Assembly (NCBI GenBank): GCA_029260345.1
Contig: JAJDDK010000004.1
Coordinates: 248,001 to 312,000, forward strand
Source: Phycisphaerales bacterium
GTDB lineage: Bacteria > Planctomycetota > Phycisphaerae > Phycisphaerales > UBA1924
DNA length: 64,000 nt
Direction of reading: 5' to 3'
A model generated the notes under the pieces. It saw only the letters and a list, made by a program, of their open reading frames with translations. It was not told where the DNA came from and searched no databases. Below are positions 36,683 through 45,331 of the stretch, in pieces. Numbering within the stretch: position 1 is the stretch's first letter; each line of letters opens with the position of its first letter. The translations under genes were made by a program, and so were the position numbers.

Positions 36683-37432
36683 TCACCCGGTCCAGTTCGC
36701 CAGCAGCGCTGCGAGATCCGCGCCGTTGACGACGCAGTCTTCATTGATGTCCGCAGCGCACGATGGCGGGCACGGAACGGCGCACGGTCCAAAATTCGCG
36801 AGCAGGCTGGCAAGGTCGGCGCCGTTGACGAATCCGTCACCGTTGAGATCCGCAGGCGAGCTCGGAGGGCATGACGTCATCGACGGGTTCAGTGAGTCCG
36901 TGCTTTGCAGAAACGTGCCCATGAGAATCGCGACGTCGACGGGTCCGTCGAATGGCACGTCTTCGCCCATGAGGCAGCCACTCACAGAATTCGCCGTCGT
37001 CGTGAAGGGAATGTCCACAGGCGGCAATGTGTTTGTGATGTCGTACATCCGGAACATGCCGGGCGTATCGAATGCCTGATAGAAATCAATGATGAAGTCC
37101 GAACCGAAATCCTTGTCCTGCGGGAAAAATGCATCGTTGATGCTCTGTTGCGGCCCCTGTCCGGTCTCGCCACTCTGATCCGCGTCGATGTCAATGAAGC
37201 CGTACAGCGCATCTTCATCCAAACTGCCGGGCGGTGAGAATGAGTTGTAAAACGTAATCGTGAAGCAGAAGTGGCCCGGGCCAACGGTCACCTCCGCGCT
37301 GGCGATGTCCTGAAACGGTGGCCCTTGCTGCAATGGGTCGGACGTATCGCCCTGCGGATCAGGAAACGGCGCGGCGTGCGCCATTGCGGCGAAAACAAAC
37401 ATCATCGCCATTGTCATCACTTGCATCTTCAT
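36683..37432 (-). CDS. Secreted dockerin-tailed protein, short
   Basis: The 249-residue protein starts at ATG 37432, preceded by GAGGGG. A signal peptide ends Ala-His-Ala-Ala. The 160-residue body has the same FIDIDADQSG and GSDFIIDFYQAFDTPG signatures as the N-terminal domain of the upstream neighbour at 34988 (EIDTDQSS, GSDVFIDIFNEISTPG), so the two share a domain. The tail has two loops (DLNGDGFVNGADLASLLANFG and DINEDCVVNGADLAALLANW). Confidence 0.85.
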   Translation of the reverse strand: MKMQVMTMAMMFVFAAMAHAAPFPDPQGDTSDPLQQGPPFQDIASAEVTVGPGHFCFTITFYNSFSPPGSLDEDALYGFIDIDADQSGETGQGPQQSINDAFFPQDKDFGSDFIIDFYQAFDTPGMFRMYDITNTLPPVDIPFTTTANSVSGCLMGEDVPFDGPVDVAILMGTFLQSTDSLNPSMTSCPPSSPADLNGDGFVNGADLASLLANFGPCAVPCPPSCAADINEDCVVNGADLAALLANWTG

Positions 37433-37542
37433 CGATCGGTCCCCTCAAAACGAAACGGATTCCACAGTTGCACACGTCAATTGTGGCCGAGGGGCGCAAT
37501 CGATCAACCATGTTTTTCGTAAATCGGACGCGTGAATCGCCC

Positions 37543-39093
37543 TCACACGCTCCAGTTCGCCAGGAGCGACGCTAGATCAGCGCCATTCACGAACCCATTT
37601 TCATCGAGATCTCCGGCGCAACCGCCGCACGCGCCCCACTGCGCCAGCAGCGCCGCGAGATCCGCGCCGTTGACAACTCCATCGCCGTTCAGATCACCAA
37701 TCGTCGGAAGCCCGACGGAGCCATCCGCATTCACGCGCTGCGCGACCACGAAATCATTCAGCAGTTCCCCATCGCTCAGCCAACTCGCGGCGACGGCCTC
37801 GCCGAGCGGCGCCAGACGCACCGAACCCGCCGGGGCCGCATCGGAGATCGGCGATGATCTTGAATTCACGACGCCAGCGCCATCGATGCGATGCATCACA
37901 ACATGCGCCGAGCCTGGAACACCGGGATCATTGGACACTGCGGCAAACATCTGGCTTCCGTTCCAATGCGCATCAAAGTGCCCGAGCGGTCCAATCGAAG
38001 TCACGCCAACGCCGCTGTCGCCAAAGAGGCGCTCGCCATTCAATGTGAGTCGCTGCGCGCGCACATTTTGTTCCGCAACACCGTCGCGCCACGCAACGAA
38101 TAGGTCACCCGTCGCCTCATCCTGCGAGATCGCGGCGTCAAACTGGCGCGACACATCAAGAGAGATACGCACGCCCTCCGGTCCGGCAAACGCAAGCGAG
38201 CCATCGGCAAATACGCGCTGCATGAACATCGGCACGATCGTCCCGGCGGACTCCACGCCCCGCGTCCAGACCACAACGGCGCCGCCAGATCCATCAGGAA
38301 TCGCCACGGGATCAGTGTGGCGCGATGAACCGGGGAATGGCGGAACAACCACTGTTGACTCGTTCCATGCGACGGCGCCGTCAGCCGTCACACGCGCGGC
38401 CCACACCCGGCGCACGTACTCCAGCGGCGTATCCCAGAACACAAACGCGCCGCCAGCGCTATCGGGGATGAGAGCAAAGAGGCTCATGTTTGAACCGCTC
38501 GGGCTCGAAAACGAAGCCGGTGATTCCCACACGGCGGCGCCGCTTGGCGAATAGCGCTGCACCACAATCGTGCCACCTTCGTTCCACGCAACCAGCGCTT
38601 CGCCGTTGGCAAGCCCAAGCAATTGGCCGGGCCGACCATTTGGCGCGGTGGACACGGTGATTCCGTCGTCGCCCCACATCATGCCGCCATCTGGCGCGAT
38701 CCGAAGCACGGAAGAATCCGCAATCGTGAAACCGACGCGGCTCACCACAACAGAACCATCCGCACATGGCGCTAGCAGCGCTTCCTGCGGCACACATCCA
38801 CCATGCGGACTCAATGGCAAGCCATCCGGGAACAGCACTGAACCGTTGGCGTCAATGCGCTGCACGCGCACCGAGCCGGCGCATTGTGTATCCACCCACG
38901 CCGCCCACGTCGCGCCGTCGGGTGTTGTCACGAGCTGGTGATCAACCGAGCCGATTCCTTGAATCCCGCCGACGACCAGCGGCGACGTCGGATCATCCGG
39001 CCACTCGGCGAAGCACGGCGTTGACAGAGTAAACCCCACCGCCGCTATGACCATTGATGGCCCGCCCGCGATCCGCGCATGATCCAATTTCAT
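37543..39093 (-). CDS. Secreted beta-propeller-like protein with dockerin tail
   Basis: The 516-residue protein uses ATG 39093 (an AAGGGG site lies seven bases before). A signal peptide ends near Pro-Cys-Phe-Ala. The body has many repeats of about 50 residues with the pattern hydrophobic-Ala-Trp-x-Asp/Glu and VQRxxxDGS (AAWVDTQC, VAWNEGG, FVFWDT, VAWRDG), consistent with a beta-propeller. The tail has DLNGDGVVNGADLAALLAQWG and DLDENGFVNGADLASLLANW. The ligand is unknown. Confidence 0.85.
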   Translation of the reverse strand: MKLDHARIAGGPSMVIAAVGFTLSTPCFAEWPDDPTSPLVVGGIQGIGSVDHQLVTTPDGATWAAWVDTQCAGSVRVQRIDANGSVLFPDGLPLSPHGGCVPQEALLAPCADGSVVVSRVGFTIADSSVLRIAPDGGMMWGDDGITVSTAPNGRPGQLLGLANGEALVAWNEGGTIVVQRYSPSGAAVWESPASFSSPSGSNMSLFALIPDSAGGAFVFWDTPLEYVRRVWAARVTADGAVAWNESTVVVPPFPGSSRHTDPVAIPDGSGGAVVVWTRGVESAGTIVPMFMQRVFADGSLAFAGPEGVRISLDVSRQFDAAISQDEATGDLFVAWRDGVAEQNVRAQRLTLNGERLFGDSGVGVTSIGPLGHFDAHWNGSQMFAAVSNDPGVPGSAHVVMHRIDGAGVVNSRSSPISDAAPAGSVRLAPLGEAVAASWLSDGELLNDFVVAQRVNADGSVGLPTIGDLNGDGVVNGADLAALLAQWGACGGCAGDLDENGFVNGADLASLLANWSV

Positions 39094-39248
39094 GATGAGA
39101 CCCCTTTTCGACGCCACCGATCAACCATGGCGACATGCCTATTCTTGTTCGCGAGCGGAGCCGATCGTGCAATATGTTGCTGCAAATTTCCGGATTGGCG
39201 ATGCTCTTGAGGGGTCGCAGACGCACGAGACGCCACCCCGGAGCCTCG

Positions 39249-40547
39249 TCAATCGCAAGGACCCCAATTCGAGAGCAAGGTCGCAAGGTCGACGCCATCG
39301 ACAGAGCCGCTGAGGTCCGCATCCGTCGGAAACAGGCCTCCGGCCATGCCCCACCCGTTGAGCAGAAACGCGAGGTCCGTGCCGTTGACAAGGCCGTCCT
39401 GATTGACGTCGCCCCTGCACAGACCGCCATTGATCAGCAATTTGTTGCGACCAAAGATCACCGCGACGAATACATCTTCATCACCGTCGCCATCAACATC
39501 CCCCACGGCGACGCCGCTGGCGAATTCAGAAATGACAAACTGAAATACACCATTGAGTTGGCCGCCAGATTGGTTCAACCAAGACTCCACCGTGAAGGCG
39601 CTGCTTGAGTTGATGACGTCAATAAACTGATCTCCATCAAGATCGATCGGCAAGCTCTCGCGGCGGCCAACTCCAGGAAACCGCTGCCCCGAATCATGAA
39701 ATCCGCCGGCGCCATCGTTCACCCAGATGGACGATGTAAAGACCGGCTCCGCAGTCGACACAAATGCGTCAAGATCGCCATCATTGTTGAGATCGACCAG
39801 TAGAACACTGGTCTCGGCGCCCGCCGGTAGTTCAAAACTCGTCTCGACGAAGTGACCCGAGCCATCATTGAGCCAAAGCGCCGGACCGAGTTCGCTTCCC
39901 GACGTGACGGCCCTCGTGCCGAAAAACAAGTCAATGTCGCCGTCGCCGTCCACGTCTCCTGAATCGACGCACGAGAGGTTCACCGTCAGTTCTTGCGTCG
40001 GCGCGAAGAATGCGGAGCCAGTTTCAATCCGCATGTTTCGAAAGATCACAGCCTTTCCGCCGAATGCAGGAGTCGCCGCCAAATCCATGTCCCCATCGCC
40101 ATCGAAGTCAGCGCTAACGATTGAGTCGGCGTTGGGAATGGACTGGTTGATAGGGCCCTCGGTGAACGAGAAACTCCCCAAGCCATCATTGAAGTAAATC
40201 GATCCCGTCACGCAGAGATCCGTGTCGCCGTCGAGATCCCAGTCCCCCGAAACAGCTCTATACCCATCTTCCGATTGCGGCAGGGCCTGCCCAAAGGTGA
40301 ACTCACCTGACCCGTCATTGAACCAGACCTGCGCTGGTTCGTCGTCGCGGTATGTAAACAATGCGTCCAGATCATCATCGCCATCGAAATCTTCAAGCAA
40401 AACGTCGTAACAGATGCCCATGGGAAACACTTGCGGCGACGTCGCAAAAAACCCGGGTCCGGTCGCCGACGCAAACGAAGTCGCTACGCCGCATGCCGTG
40501 GCGCCAGATAGGAATCGAAATCGATAAATGGGCCTGCGCTTGATCAT
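39249..40547 (-). CDS. Secreted FG-GAP/VCBS-repeat protein with dockerin tail
   Basis: The 432-residue protein has a signal peptide followed by about six to seven FG-GAP/VCBS-type repeats, each with a calcium loop such as DFDGDDDLD, DWDLDGDTDL, DFDGDGDMDL, DVDGDGDIDL, DLNNDGDLDA and DVDGDGDEDV. This predicts an integrin-like seven-bladed propeller. The tail carries DVNQDGLVNGTDLAFLLNGWG and DADLSGSVDGVDLATLLSNWG. The truncated gene at the right window edge has the same organisation. Confidence 0.87.
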   Translation of the reverse strand: MIKRRPIYRFRFLSGATACGVATSFASATGPGFFATSPQVFPMGICYDVLLEDFDGDDDLDALFTYRDDEPAQVWFNDGSGEFTFGQALPQSEDGYRAVSGDWDLDGDTDLCVTGSIYFNDGLGSFSFTEGPINQSIPNADSIVSADFDGDGDMDLAATPAFGGKAVIFRNMRIETGSAFFAPTQELTVNLSCVDSGDVDGDGDIDLFFGTRAVTSGSELGPALWLNDGSGHFVETSFELPAGAETSVLLVDLNNDGDLDAFVSTAEPVFTSSIWVNDGAGGFHDSGQRFPGVGRRESLPIDLDGDQFIDVINSSSAFTVESWLNQSGGQLNGVFQFVISEFASGVAVGDVDGDGDEDVFVAVIFGRNKLLINGGLCRGDVNQDGLVNGTDLAFLLNGWGMAGGLFPTDADLSGSVDGVDLATLLSNWGPCD

Positions 40548-40558
40548 GAGATTTGACC

Positions 40559-40597
40559 TTTCACATTGGATCGTACGAAAGTGTACGAGTGAAAGGA
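40559..40597. promoter_or_regulatory. Stem-loop upstream of the FG-GAP protein gene
   Basis: Outer arms CCTTTCAC and GTGAAAGG enclose an inner hairpin CGTAC-GAAAGT-GTACG. The structure lies 10-50 bp before the minus-strand start at 40547, so it could be in the 5' leader of that gene. The rest of the gap to cysS is featureless. Confidence 0.35.
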
Positions 40598-40652
40598 ATC
40601 ATGTGTTTCGAAGGAAAGCGATATTTCGCCGCAATCCAGCGCCCAATCGAGG

Positions 40653-42215
40653 TCAGAGACTCGCCTTCCGCGTCCACGTCGTCCCCTGCGGCCCGTCCTT
40701 GATCTCGATCCCCATCGCCGCGAGTTGATCGCGGACGGCGTCGCCCCGTGCAAAGTCCTTGTCTTTTCGAGCTGCGTTTCTTTCGGCGATAAGCGCCTCA
40801 ATCTGCGCGGCGTCCGCATCGTCGCCCTGAGTTTCGTTCGCTTCCAGTTCGAGCACGCCAAGCGCGCGGTCAAATTCGCGCAGTAGCGCCATGTCCGCTT
40901 TCGTCGGCGATGCGTTCGCGCCGATCCACTGATTCAACACGCCGATGGCGCCCGCAACGTTGAGATCGTCATTCATGGCGCGCGCAAATTCGCCAGCCAC
41001 CATCGCATTTCGAACACCGGCGTCGCTTGATGATTCCGCCGCGTCAAGGAAGCGTCGCCATCGCTCCACCATGCGCGTCGAATCCTTCAAACCCTGTTCA
41101 GTGAAGTTTGCATTTGACCGGTAGTGCGTCTTGATCAGTTCCAGCCGGATCGCCGCGGGATCGAAGCCCTTTGCCATGAGGTCGCGAATCGTGAAGAAGT
41201 TGCCCTTGCTCTTGGACATCTTCTCGCCTTCGACGAACAGGTGGCGCGGGTGGAACCAGTAGCGCGCAAAGTACGCCGCACCCGTGGCGCCACGGCTCTG
41301 CGCAATCTCGCATTCGTGATGCGGGAAGATGTTGTCCTCACCGCCGGAGTGCAGATCGATCACATCGCCAAGGCGCTGCCGCGCCATGACCGAGCATTCA
41401 ATGTGCCAGCCTGGGTAGCCTTCTTTGAGCGGCACATCGCGCCCCAGCAGCTTCGATGGATCCCAGCGCATGGAGTGCGTCGGGTCCGGCTTCCAGAGCA
41501 TGAAGTCCGCCGCGTGTTTTTTCACCGCCTGATTCGCATCTTCAACGCGCCCGCCGGCGCCCGCGCGAATCTTGTCCAGTGTGTTGCCGGACAGTTTGCC
41601 GTAGTCAGTAAACGACTGCACATCGAAATACGCCACACCATCCGAAGCGACGTACGCATGGCCGTTCTCGATCAGTTCGAGAATCATCTCGAGCATCTCA
41701 CGGATGACGTGCGTCGGGCGCGGCAAGAGCGTCGGATCATTCTCCGCGTCCTCGACCACCTTCATCCCGAGCATGCGCGCATCTTCGAGAAATGCATTCG
41801 CATAGAACTCGGCGATGGCATACGGGTCGTTGGGGTCGATGCTGGCGCCGGGGGGAAGCTTGCCGGATTTCTTGGCGTCGAGCAGGCGCTTGCGAGCCGC
41901 GTCCATTTTGTCTTCACCGGCGCCGTCCGCCGCGGCGTCGTCCGTCATGTGCCCGACGTCCGTCAGATTCATCACATGCGTGACGTCGTAGCCGCCGCTC
42001 TGCTCATCAAGCGAGCCGTCGGGATTCACGCGCGTGCACAGCGGCGACTCCAGCCAGCGGCGCAGGACGTCCGCCGCGAGGAAGGAACGGAAATTTCCGA
42101 TGTGCGCGTAGTCGTAGACCGTCGGGCCGCACGTGTAGAACGTGGCCTTTCCTGCTTCGAGCGGGATGAACGTCTCGGTTCGACCGGTCAACGTGTTGTG
42201 AATCTGAAGCGGCAT
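40653..42215 (-). CDS. cysS: Cysteinyl-tRNA synthetase
   Basis: CysS charges tRNA(Cys) with cysteine. The 520-residue class I synthetase has FYTCGPTVYDYAHIGNFR (zinc Cys and HIGH motif as HIGN) at the N-terminus. The downstream zinc ligands are in WHIECSVMARQ and HHECEIAQS, and KMSKSKGN is the second signature. The start at 42215 gives Met-Pro-Leu-Gln-Ile-His-Asn; an in-frame ATG three codons upstream is less likely. The C-terminal anticodon-binding helices are present. It is slightly longer than the usual 460-residue form, with an insertion around DDAAADGAGEDKMDAA. Confidence 0.96.
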   Translation of the reverse strand: MPLQIHNTLTGRTETFIPLEAGKATFYTCGPTVYDYAHIGNFRSFLAADVLRRWLESPLCTRVNPDGSLDEQSGGYDVTHVMNLTDVGHMTDDAAADGAGEDKMDAARKRLLDAKKSGKLPPGASIDPNDPYAIAEFYANAFLEDARMLGMKVVEDAENDPTLLPRPTHVIREMLEMILELIENGHAYVASDGVAYFDVQSFTDYGKLSGNTLDKIRAGAGGRVEDANQAVKKHAADFMLWKPDPTHSMRWDPSKLLGRDVPLKEGYPGWHIECSVMARQRLGDVIDLHSGGEDNIFPHHECEIAQSRGATGAAYFARYWFHPRHLFVEGEKMSKSKGNFFTIRDLMAKGFDPAAIRLELIKTHYRSNANFTEQGLKDSTRMVERWRRFLDAAESSSDAGVRNAMVAGEFARAMNDDLNVAGAIGVLNQWIGANASPTKADMALLREFDRALGVLELEANETQGDDADAAQIEALIAERNAARKDKDFARGDAVRDQLAAMGIEIKDGPQGTTWTRKASL

Positions 42216-42355
42216 AACGTGCAAGCGTAGCGATCATGAAGGGAGATGGAACGCGAAGGAAAACGGAGGAAGACGGAGGGGTGCGGAGAGGTCAGTCTCA
42301 CTCCCTCTCCCACCGGGAGAAGGCAGGGGTGAGTGTGTTGTGCGTTCAAAGCGAT

Positions 42356-42454
42356 GGTGCCGTGGTCTTGTCCGATCTTGGACAAGGCCACGATTGTGCT
42401 ACGAAGCACATCAAACGCGTGGCCTTGGCCGAAGACGTCCAAGACCACGGCACC
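42356..42454 (+). repeat. 99-bp cloverleaf-capable repeat, copy C
   Basis: The outer 11-bp stem and arm 1 are identical to copy A. Arm 2 is GCCACG...CGTGGC. Arm 3 differs in sequence (CTTGGCC, loop GAAGAC, GTCCAAG) yet still pairs along its length with one C/T mismatch, so a different arm sequence keeps the fold. Confidence 0.85.
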
Positions 42455-42598
42455 GTAGAAAAACACGTTCAAGCACTGGATCCCCCTCATCCGACAACGT
42501 TTGCGCGTTACCACTTTCTCCCGGCGGGAGAAGGGTTCTTACTTCCTCTCCCTCCGGGAGAGGGCCGGGGTGAGGGGTATTGTGCGAGCAATCTCAAC

Positions 42599-42754
42599 GG
42601 TGCCGTGGTCTTGTCCGATCTTGGACAAGGCCACGATTGTGCGACGAAGCACATCAAACGCGTGGCCTTGGCCGAAGACGTCCAAGACCACGATTGTGCG
42701 ACGAAATACAACGAACGCATGGCCTTGACTGAGGACAGCCAAGACCACGGCGCC
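42599..42754 (+). repeat. Expanded 156-bp cloverleaf repeat, copy D
   Basis: The outer arms and arm 1 match copy C. After a copy-C-type arm 3 the sequence re-enters an inner loop (CCAAGACCACGATTGTGCG) and then closes with a copy-A-type arm 3 and outer arm. The extra 57 bp equals one inner loop plus one arm 3. It looks like an internal duplication through the similar CAAGACCACG and CAAGGCCACG segments. Confidence 0.8.
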
Positions 42755-42847
42755 ATTGAAGAATACGGCTTTGCACTGGATTCCCCTCATCCGTCATCCC
42801 GACAAGTCGGGATGCCACCTTCTCCCGGTGGGAGAAGGGTTCGACTT

Positions 42848-44170
42848 CTACTTCGCCGTCGTATCCGCCGCGTGCATGTCTTCGCGGGACCCCGGCATGT
42901 CGAAGTCGATCCGCACGCGCGTGACGCGAGTCGGCTCGGCGGAAAGCACCGTCACGAGGAAGCCATTTTTGCGAAACGATTCGCCCTGTTCGGGCAAGCG
43001 TCCAAGCTCGGTCAAGACAAAGCCGCCAACGGTGTCGTAATCATCGCTCTCGGGCAGCGCGACGCCAAGCGCTTCGAGCCGGTCGTTTACATCGTTGATG
43101 CTCGCCCGGGCGTCAACCTCCATCGCGCGGGCGTCCTGCACGATCGTGATGTCCGGCGGCGCCTCGTCCAGCGGCTCAAACTCATCCTGAATCTCGCCGA
43201 CGATTTCTTCCAGCACGTCTTCAATCGTGACCAGCCCCGCCGTGCCGCCGTATTCATCAAGCACGATCGCCAGGTGCACTTTGTCGCGCTGGAATTCAAG
43301 CAGCATTTCCGTGATCGGCTTCGTCTCAGGAACGAACCGCGCCGTGCGCACGATGTTGTCGATCTGAAACACCGCCGCGTCTTCAGCGAGGAATCCGAGC
43401 AGGTCTTTCGCATACAGCAGCCCGACGATGTGATCGAGATCACCCTCGTACACCGGAATGCGGCTGTGCCCCGCCTTGCGAATGAACTGCTTGATGTCGT
43501 GCAGGTCGTCGGTCTTCTCGATGCCTTCGATCTCAGTGCGCGGCGTCATCACTTCCTCCACCGTGCGCGACTTGAAGTCCACGACGGCTTTGATCATGTG
43601 ACGCTCCGCCTGATTGAAACTGCCTTCGTGCTCCGCTTCGGAGACGACCGAAAGCAATTCGCGCTCAAACTCTTCTTCCGGCGTGCCATTATCGACACCC
43701 GCAAGGCGCTTGATGATTTCATCGATCACGCCCAGCGCCCGGACCAACGGCCAGCACACCATATGAATCAATCGAATCAACCAACCCAGCCGCAGCACCA
43801 CGCCTTCTCCGGCGTGGTCCGCAATGCTCATCGGAATCACCACGCCAAAGATCGAAAGTAGGCCAAGCGACACACCGCCCGCCATCGCCAGATTGGGCCA
43901 CGTCACAATGGAGCCTTCGCCCACGCCCGTCGCCCACACCAGCGCCGCGACCACCACCACTAAATTGCACACCACGCGCGGCAAGGACACCGCCAGCGCA
44001 TGCCCGCCAATGTCATCAAGAATCGGCGCCAGACGATGGCCGCGCCCTTCGCGTGTGGCTCGCTCTTTGAGCTTGCTGCGCGACGCATTGCGCAACGACA
44101 TTTGCAGTGAGGCGAAAAGCCCCGTCAGTGTGGCCGCGACAATCGCAACCCAGAAGGCGCCGGTGTTCAT
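42848..44170 (-). CDS. CorC/HlyC-family membrane protein with DUF21 and paired CBS domains
   Basis: The 440-residue protein has four N-terminal hydrophobic segments forming the DUF21/CNNM membrane domain (about 1-155). Two CBS domains follow (about 205-330; VMTPRTEIEGI and VLDEYGGTAGLVTIEDVLEEIVGEI are the CorC signatures), then the CorC/HlyC C-terminal domain (DDYDTVGGFVLTELGRLPEQGE). Such proteins take part in magnesium or cobalt homeostasis or membrane resistance. The start overlaps the ybeY stop by four bases. The stop codon lies within 10 bp of a REP-like hairpin. Confidence 0.9.
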   Translation of the reverse strand: MNTGAFWVAIVAATLTGLFASLQMSLRNASRSKLKERATREGRGHRLAPILDDIGGHALAVSLPRVVCNLVVVVAALVWATGVGEGSIVTWPNLAMAGGVSLGLLSIFGVVIPMSIADHAGEGVVLRLGWLIRLIHMVCWPLVRALGVIDEIIKRLAGVDNGTPEEEFERELLSVVSEAEHEGSFNQAERHMIKAVVDFKSRTVEEVMTPRTEIEGIEKTDDLHDIKQFIRKAGHSRIPVYEGDLDHIVGLLYAKDLLGFLAEDAAVFQIDNIVRTARFVPETKPITEMLLEFQRDKVHLAIVLDEYGGTAGLVTIEDVLEEIVGEIQDEFEPLDEAPPDITIVQDARAMEVDARASINDVNDRLEALGVALPESDDYDTVGGFVLTELGRLPEQGESFRKNGFLVTVLSAEPTRVTRVRIDFDMPGSREDMHAADTTAK

Positions 44171-44739
44171 GTCGCATCCCCCGATTCGGGGGCATACACA
44201 GCGCCGACGCCGATGGCTCGCAGAATCTCATCTTCGCGCGCATGCATCGCGGCGGACTGTTCCGCCGTCGCATCGTCGTAGCCCGAGCAGTGCAGCGCGC
44301 CGTGAATGATGTAAAGCAGCAGTTCGTGTGAGAGCGCAATGCCGCGCGATTCGGCGCTGCGGGCCGCTTCATCCACGCAGACCATGATGTCCACATCCAG
44401 CGGCGCCGCCTTGTCGCCAGCGTGATCAAAGGTGAGCACGTCGGTGGTGGTCGGGTCGTTGAGGTAGTTGTCGTGGAGGCGCGACATTTCGTCATCGCCG
44501 ACGAGCCGCACGCGCACCTCGCCGCCGTCGCGATCGCGGGCCAGTTCGGCCAGGGCCGCCTCAGCGCGCTGCGACAACTCGCGGCGGTCCCGTTCCGGGA
44601 GTCGCCGATCGGCGTCGATCAGATCGAGCAGGGGTTGGCTCGGACTGGGAGGCTGTTCAGGCTCCGGTTCGGCTTGTTGGTGGGCCGGTCCGGAATCGTC
44701 GCTCGCCTCGGTGGGGGCGGTGGGCACACTGGCTCGCAT
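44167..44739 (-). CDS. ybeY: Endoribonuclease YbeY, third zinc ligand His replaced by Asp
   Basis: YbeY is a zinc endoribonuclease for 16S rRNA 3' maturation and 70S quality control. The 190-residue product has NDPTTTDVLTFDH, SHELLLYIIHGALHCSGYDD and an Asp/Glu-rich start. The canonical motif is HGxLHxxGYDH; here the last residue is Asp, so the third zinc ligand changes. The first 45 residues are a Pro/Glu/Ala-rich extension that is probably disordered, so a later start is possible. It is coupled to the CorC-like gene, a YbeY partner in many bacteria. Confidence 0.9.
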   Translation of the reverse strand: MRASVPTAPTEASDDSGPAHQQAEPEPEQPPSPSQPLLDLIDADRRLPERDRRELSQRAEAALAELARDRDGGEVRVRLVGDDEMSRLHDNYLNDPTTTDVLTFDHAGDKAAPLDVDIMVCVDEAARSAESRGIALSHELLLYIIHGALHCSGYDDATAEQSAAMHAREDEILRAIGVGAVYAPESGDAT

Positions 44740-44963
44740 CGTCTGTCGCGATCACCTCACGTTGAATGATGGGTCGGATGCCGCCTGCATCGTCGGATCG
44801 ACCCGCCGTCTCCAGCCGGCAAGTGTAGAACACATGGGGATCGGGTCCAGTGGCATTCGCCGGGGAGGGGGACATTTCAGAACTGGGGCGGGAAGGCCCG
44901 GTAACCGATGGCCGAGGCGAAGGGTGAAACCTGCGCGAATTGCGGCCGGCGCTGGCGTCCCCT

Positions 44964-44998
44964 CTGATCCGAACCGCGCCCGTGAGGAAGCGGTTTCC
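44964..44998. repeat. Dispersed 34/35-bp repeat, copy 2
   Basis: Identical to 15787-15820 except for one inserted C after GAAC. It lies in the 592-bp gap 44740-45331, which otherwise holds the palindromic element at 45074-45326 and no supported gene. Confidence 0.65.
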
Positions 44999-45073
44999 AC
45001 CATTCACTTCATCACGACAGAACTGTCCAAGTTCAGGACGACCGTTATCTATGAACAGTCGGCGCCCTCAACA

Positions 45074-45326
45074 GCCCCAACGGGGCAACGGATTGTTGCC
45101 CAGGGTGAAGCGATCCCGGCTCGCCGGGAGAGCGCAACCCGTGGAAAGCTGGCCTCTTGATGTGGGGAGCGCCGGCGGGGCGAAGGAATCTTTGTAATCA
45201 AATGAAATGCTTCTTCCTGCGCCCCTTCGGGGCGCTGTTGTTGTTAAAGCCGCACTCCACGAGTTGCGCTCGCCGCTTGCGCGGCTTTCTCCACTCGTGG
45301 CAACAATCCACTGCCCCTTTGGGGCA
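45074..45326. repeat. 253-bp palindromic-ended element, copy 1
   Basis: The left end (GCCCCAACGGGGCAACGG, then ATTGTTGCC) is the near-reverse-complement of the right end (GGCAACAATCCACTGCCCC then TTTGGGGC). Internally there are further inverted pieces, including GCGCCCCTTCGGGGCGC and two copies of a CACGAGTTGCGCTCGCC-type segment. A diverged second copy is at 53135-53369. The right end stops six bases from the stop codon of the exported methyltransferase-like gene. Confidence 0.7.
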
Positions 45327-45331
45327 GGCCC

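Larger units (their letters stand above)
42216..42847. repeat. 632-bp repeat-filled gap between cysS and the CorC-like gene
   Basis: No independent gene is supported; the long plus-strand frame starting at 42236 reads through repeats and then antisense to the CorC-like gene. Contents in order: a REP-like hairpin at about 42303-42323, cloverleaf copy C (42356-42454), hairpins CTTCTCCC-GGC-GGGAGAAG near 42517-42536 and CCTCTCCC-TCC-GGGAGAGG near 42545-42563, expanded cloverleaf copy D (42599-42754), then ATCCCGAC/GTCGGGAT and CTTCTCCC/GGGAGAAG hairpins up to 42840. Confidence 0.8.

Noticed and set aside
42236-43861. A 541-codon plus-strand open frame
   Set aside because: It reads through the cloverleaf and REP repeats and then antisense to the CorC/CBS gene, whose domains are unmistakable on the minus strand.
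44468-45160. A 230-codon plus-strand frame
   Set aside because: It is partly antisense to ybeY and otherwise runs through the 34/35-bp repeat, with low-complexity Ser/Arg composition.
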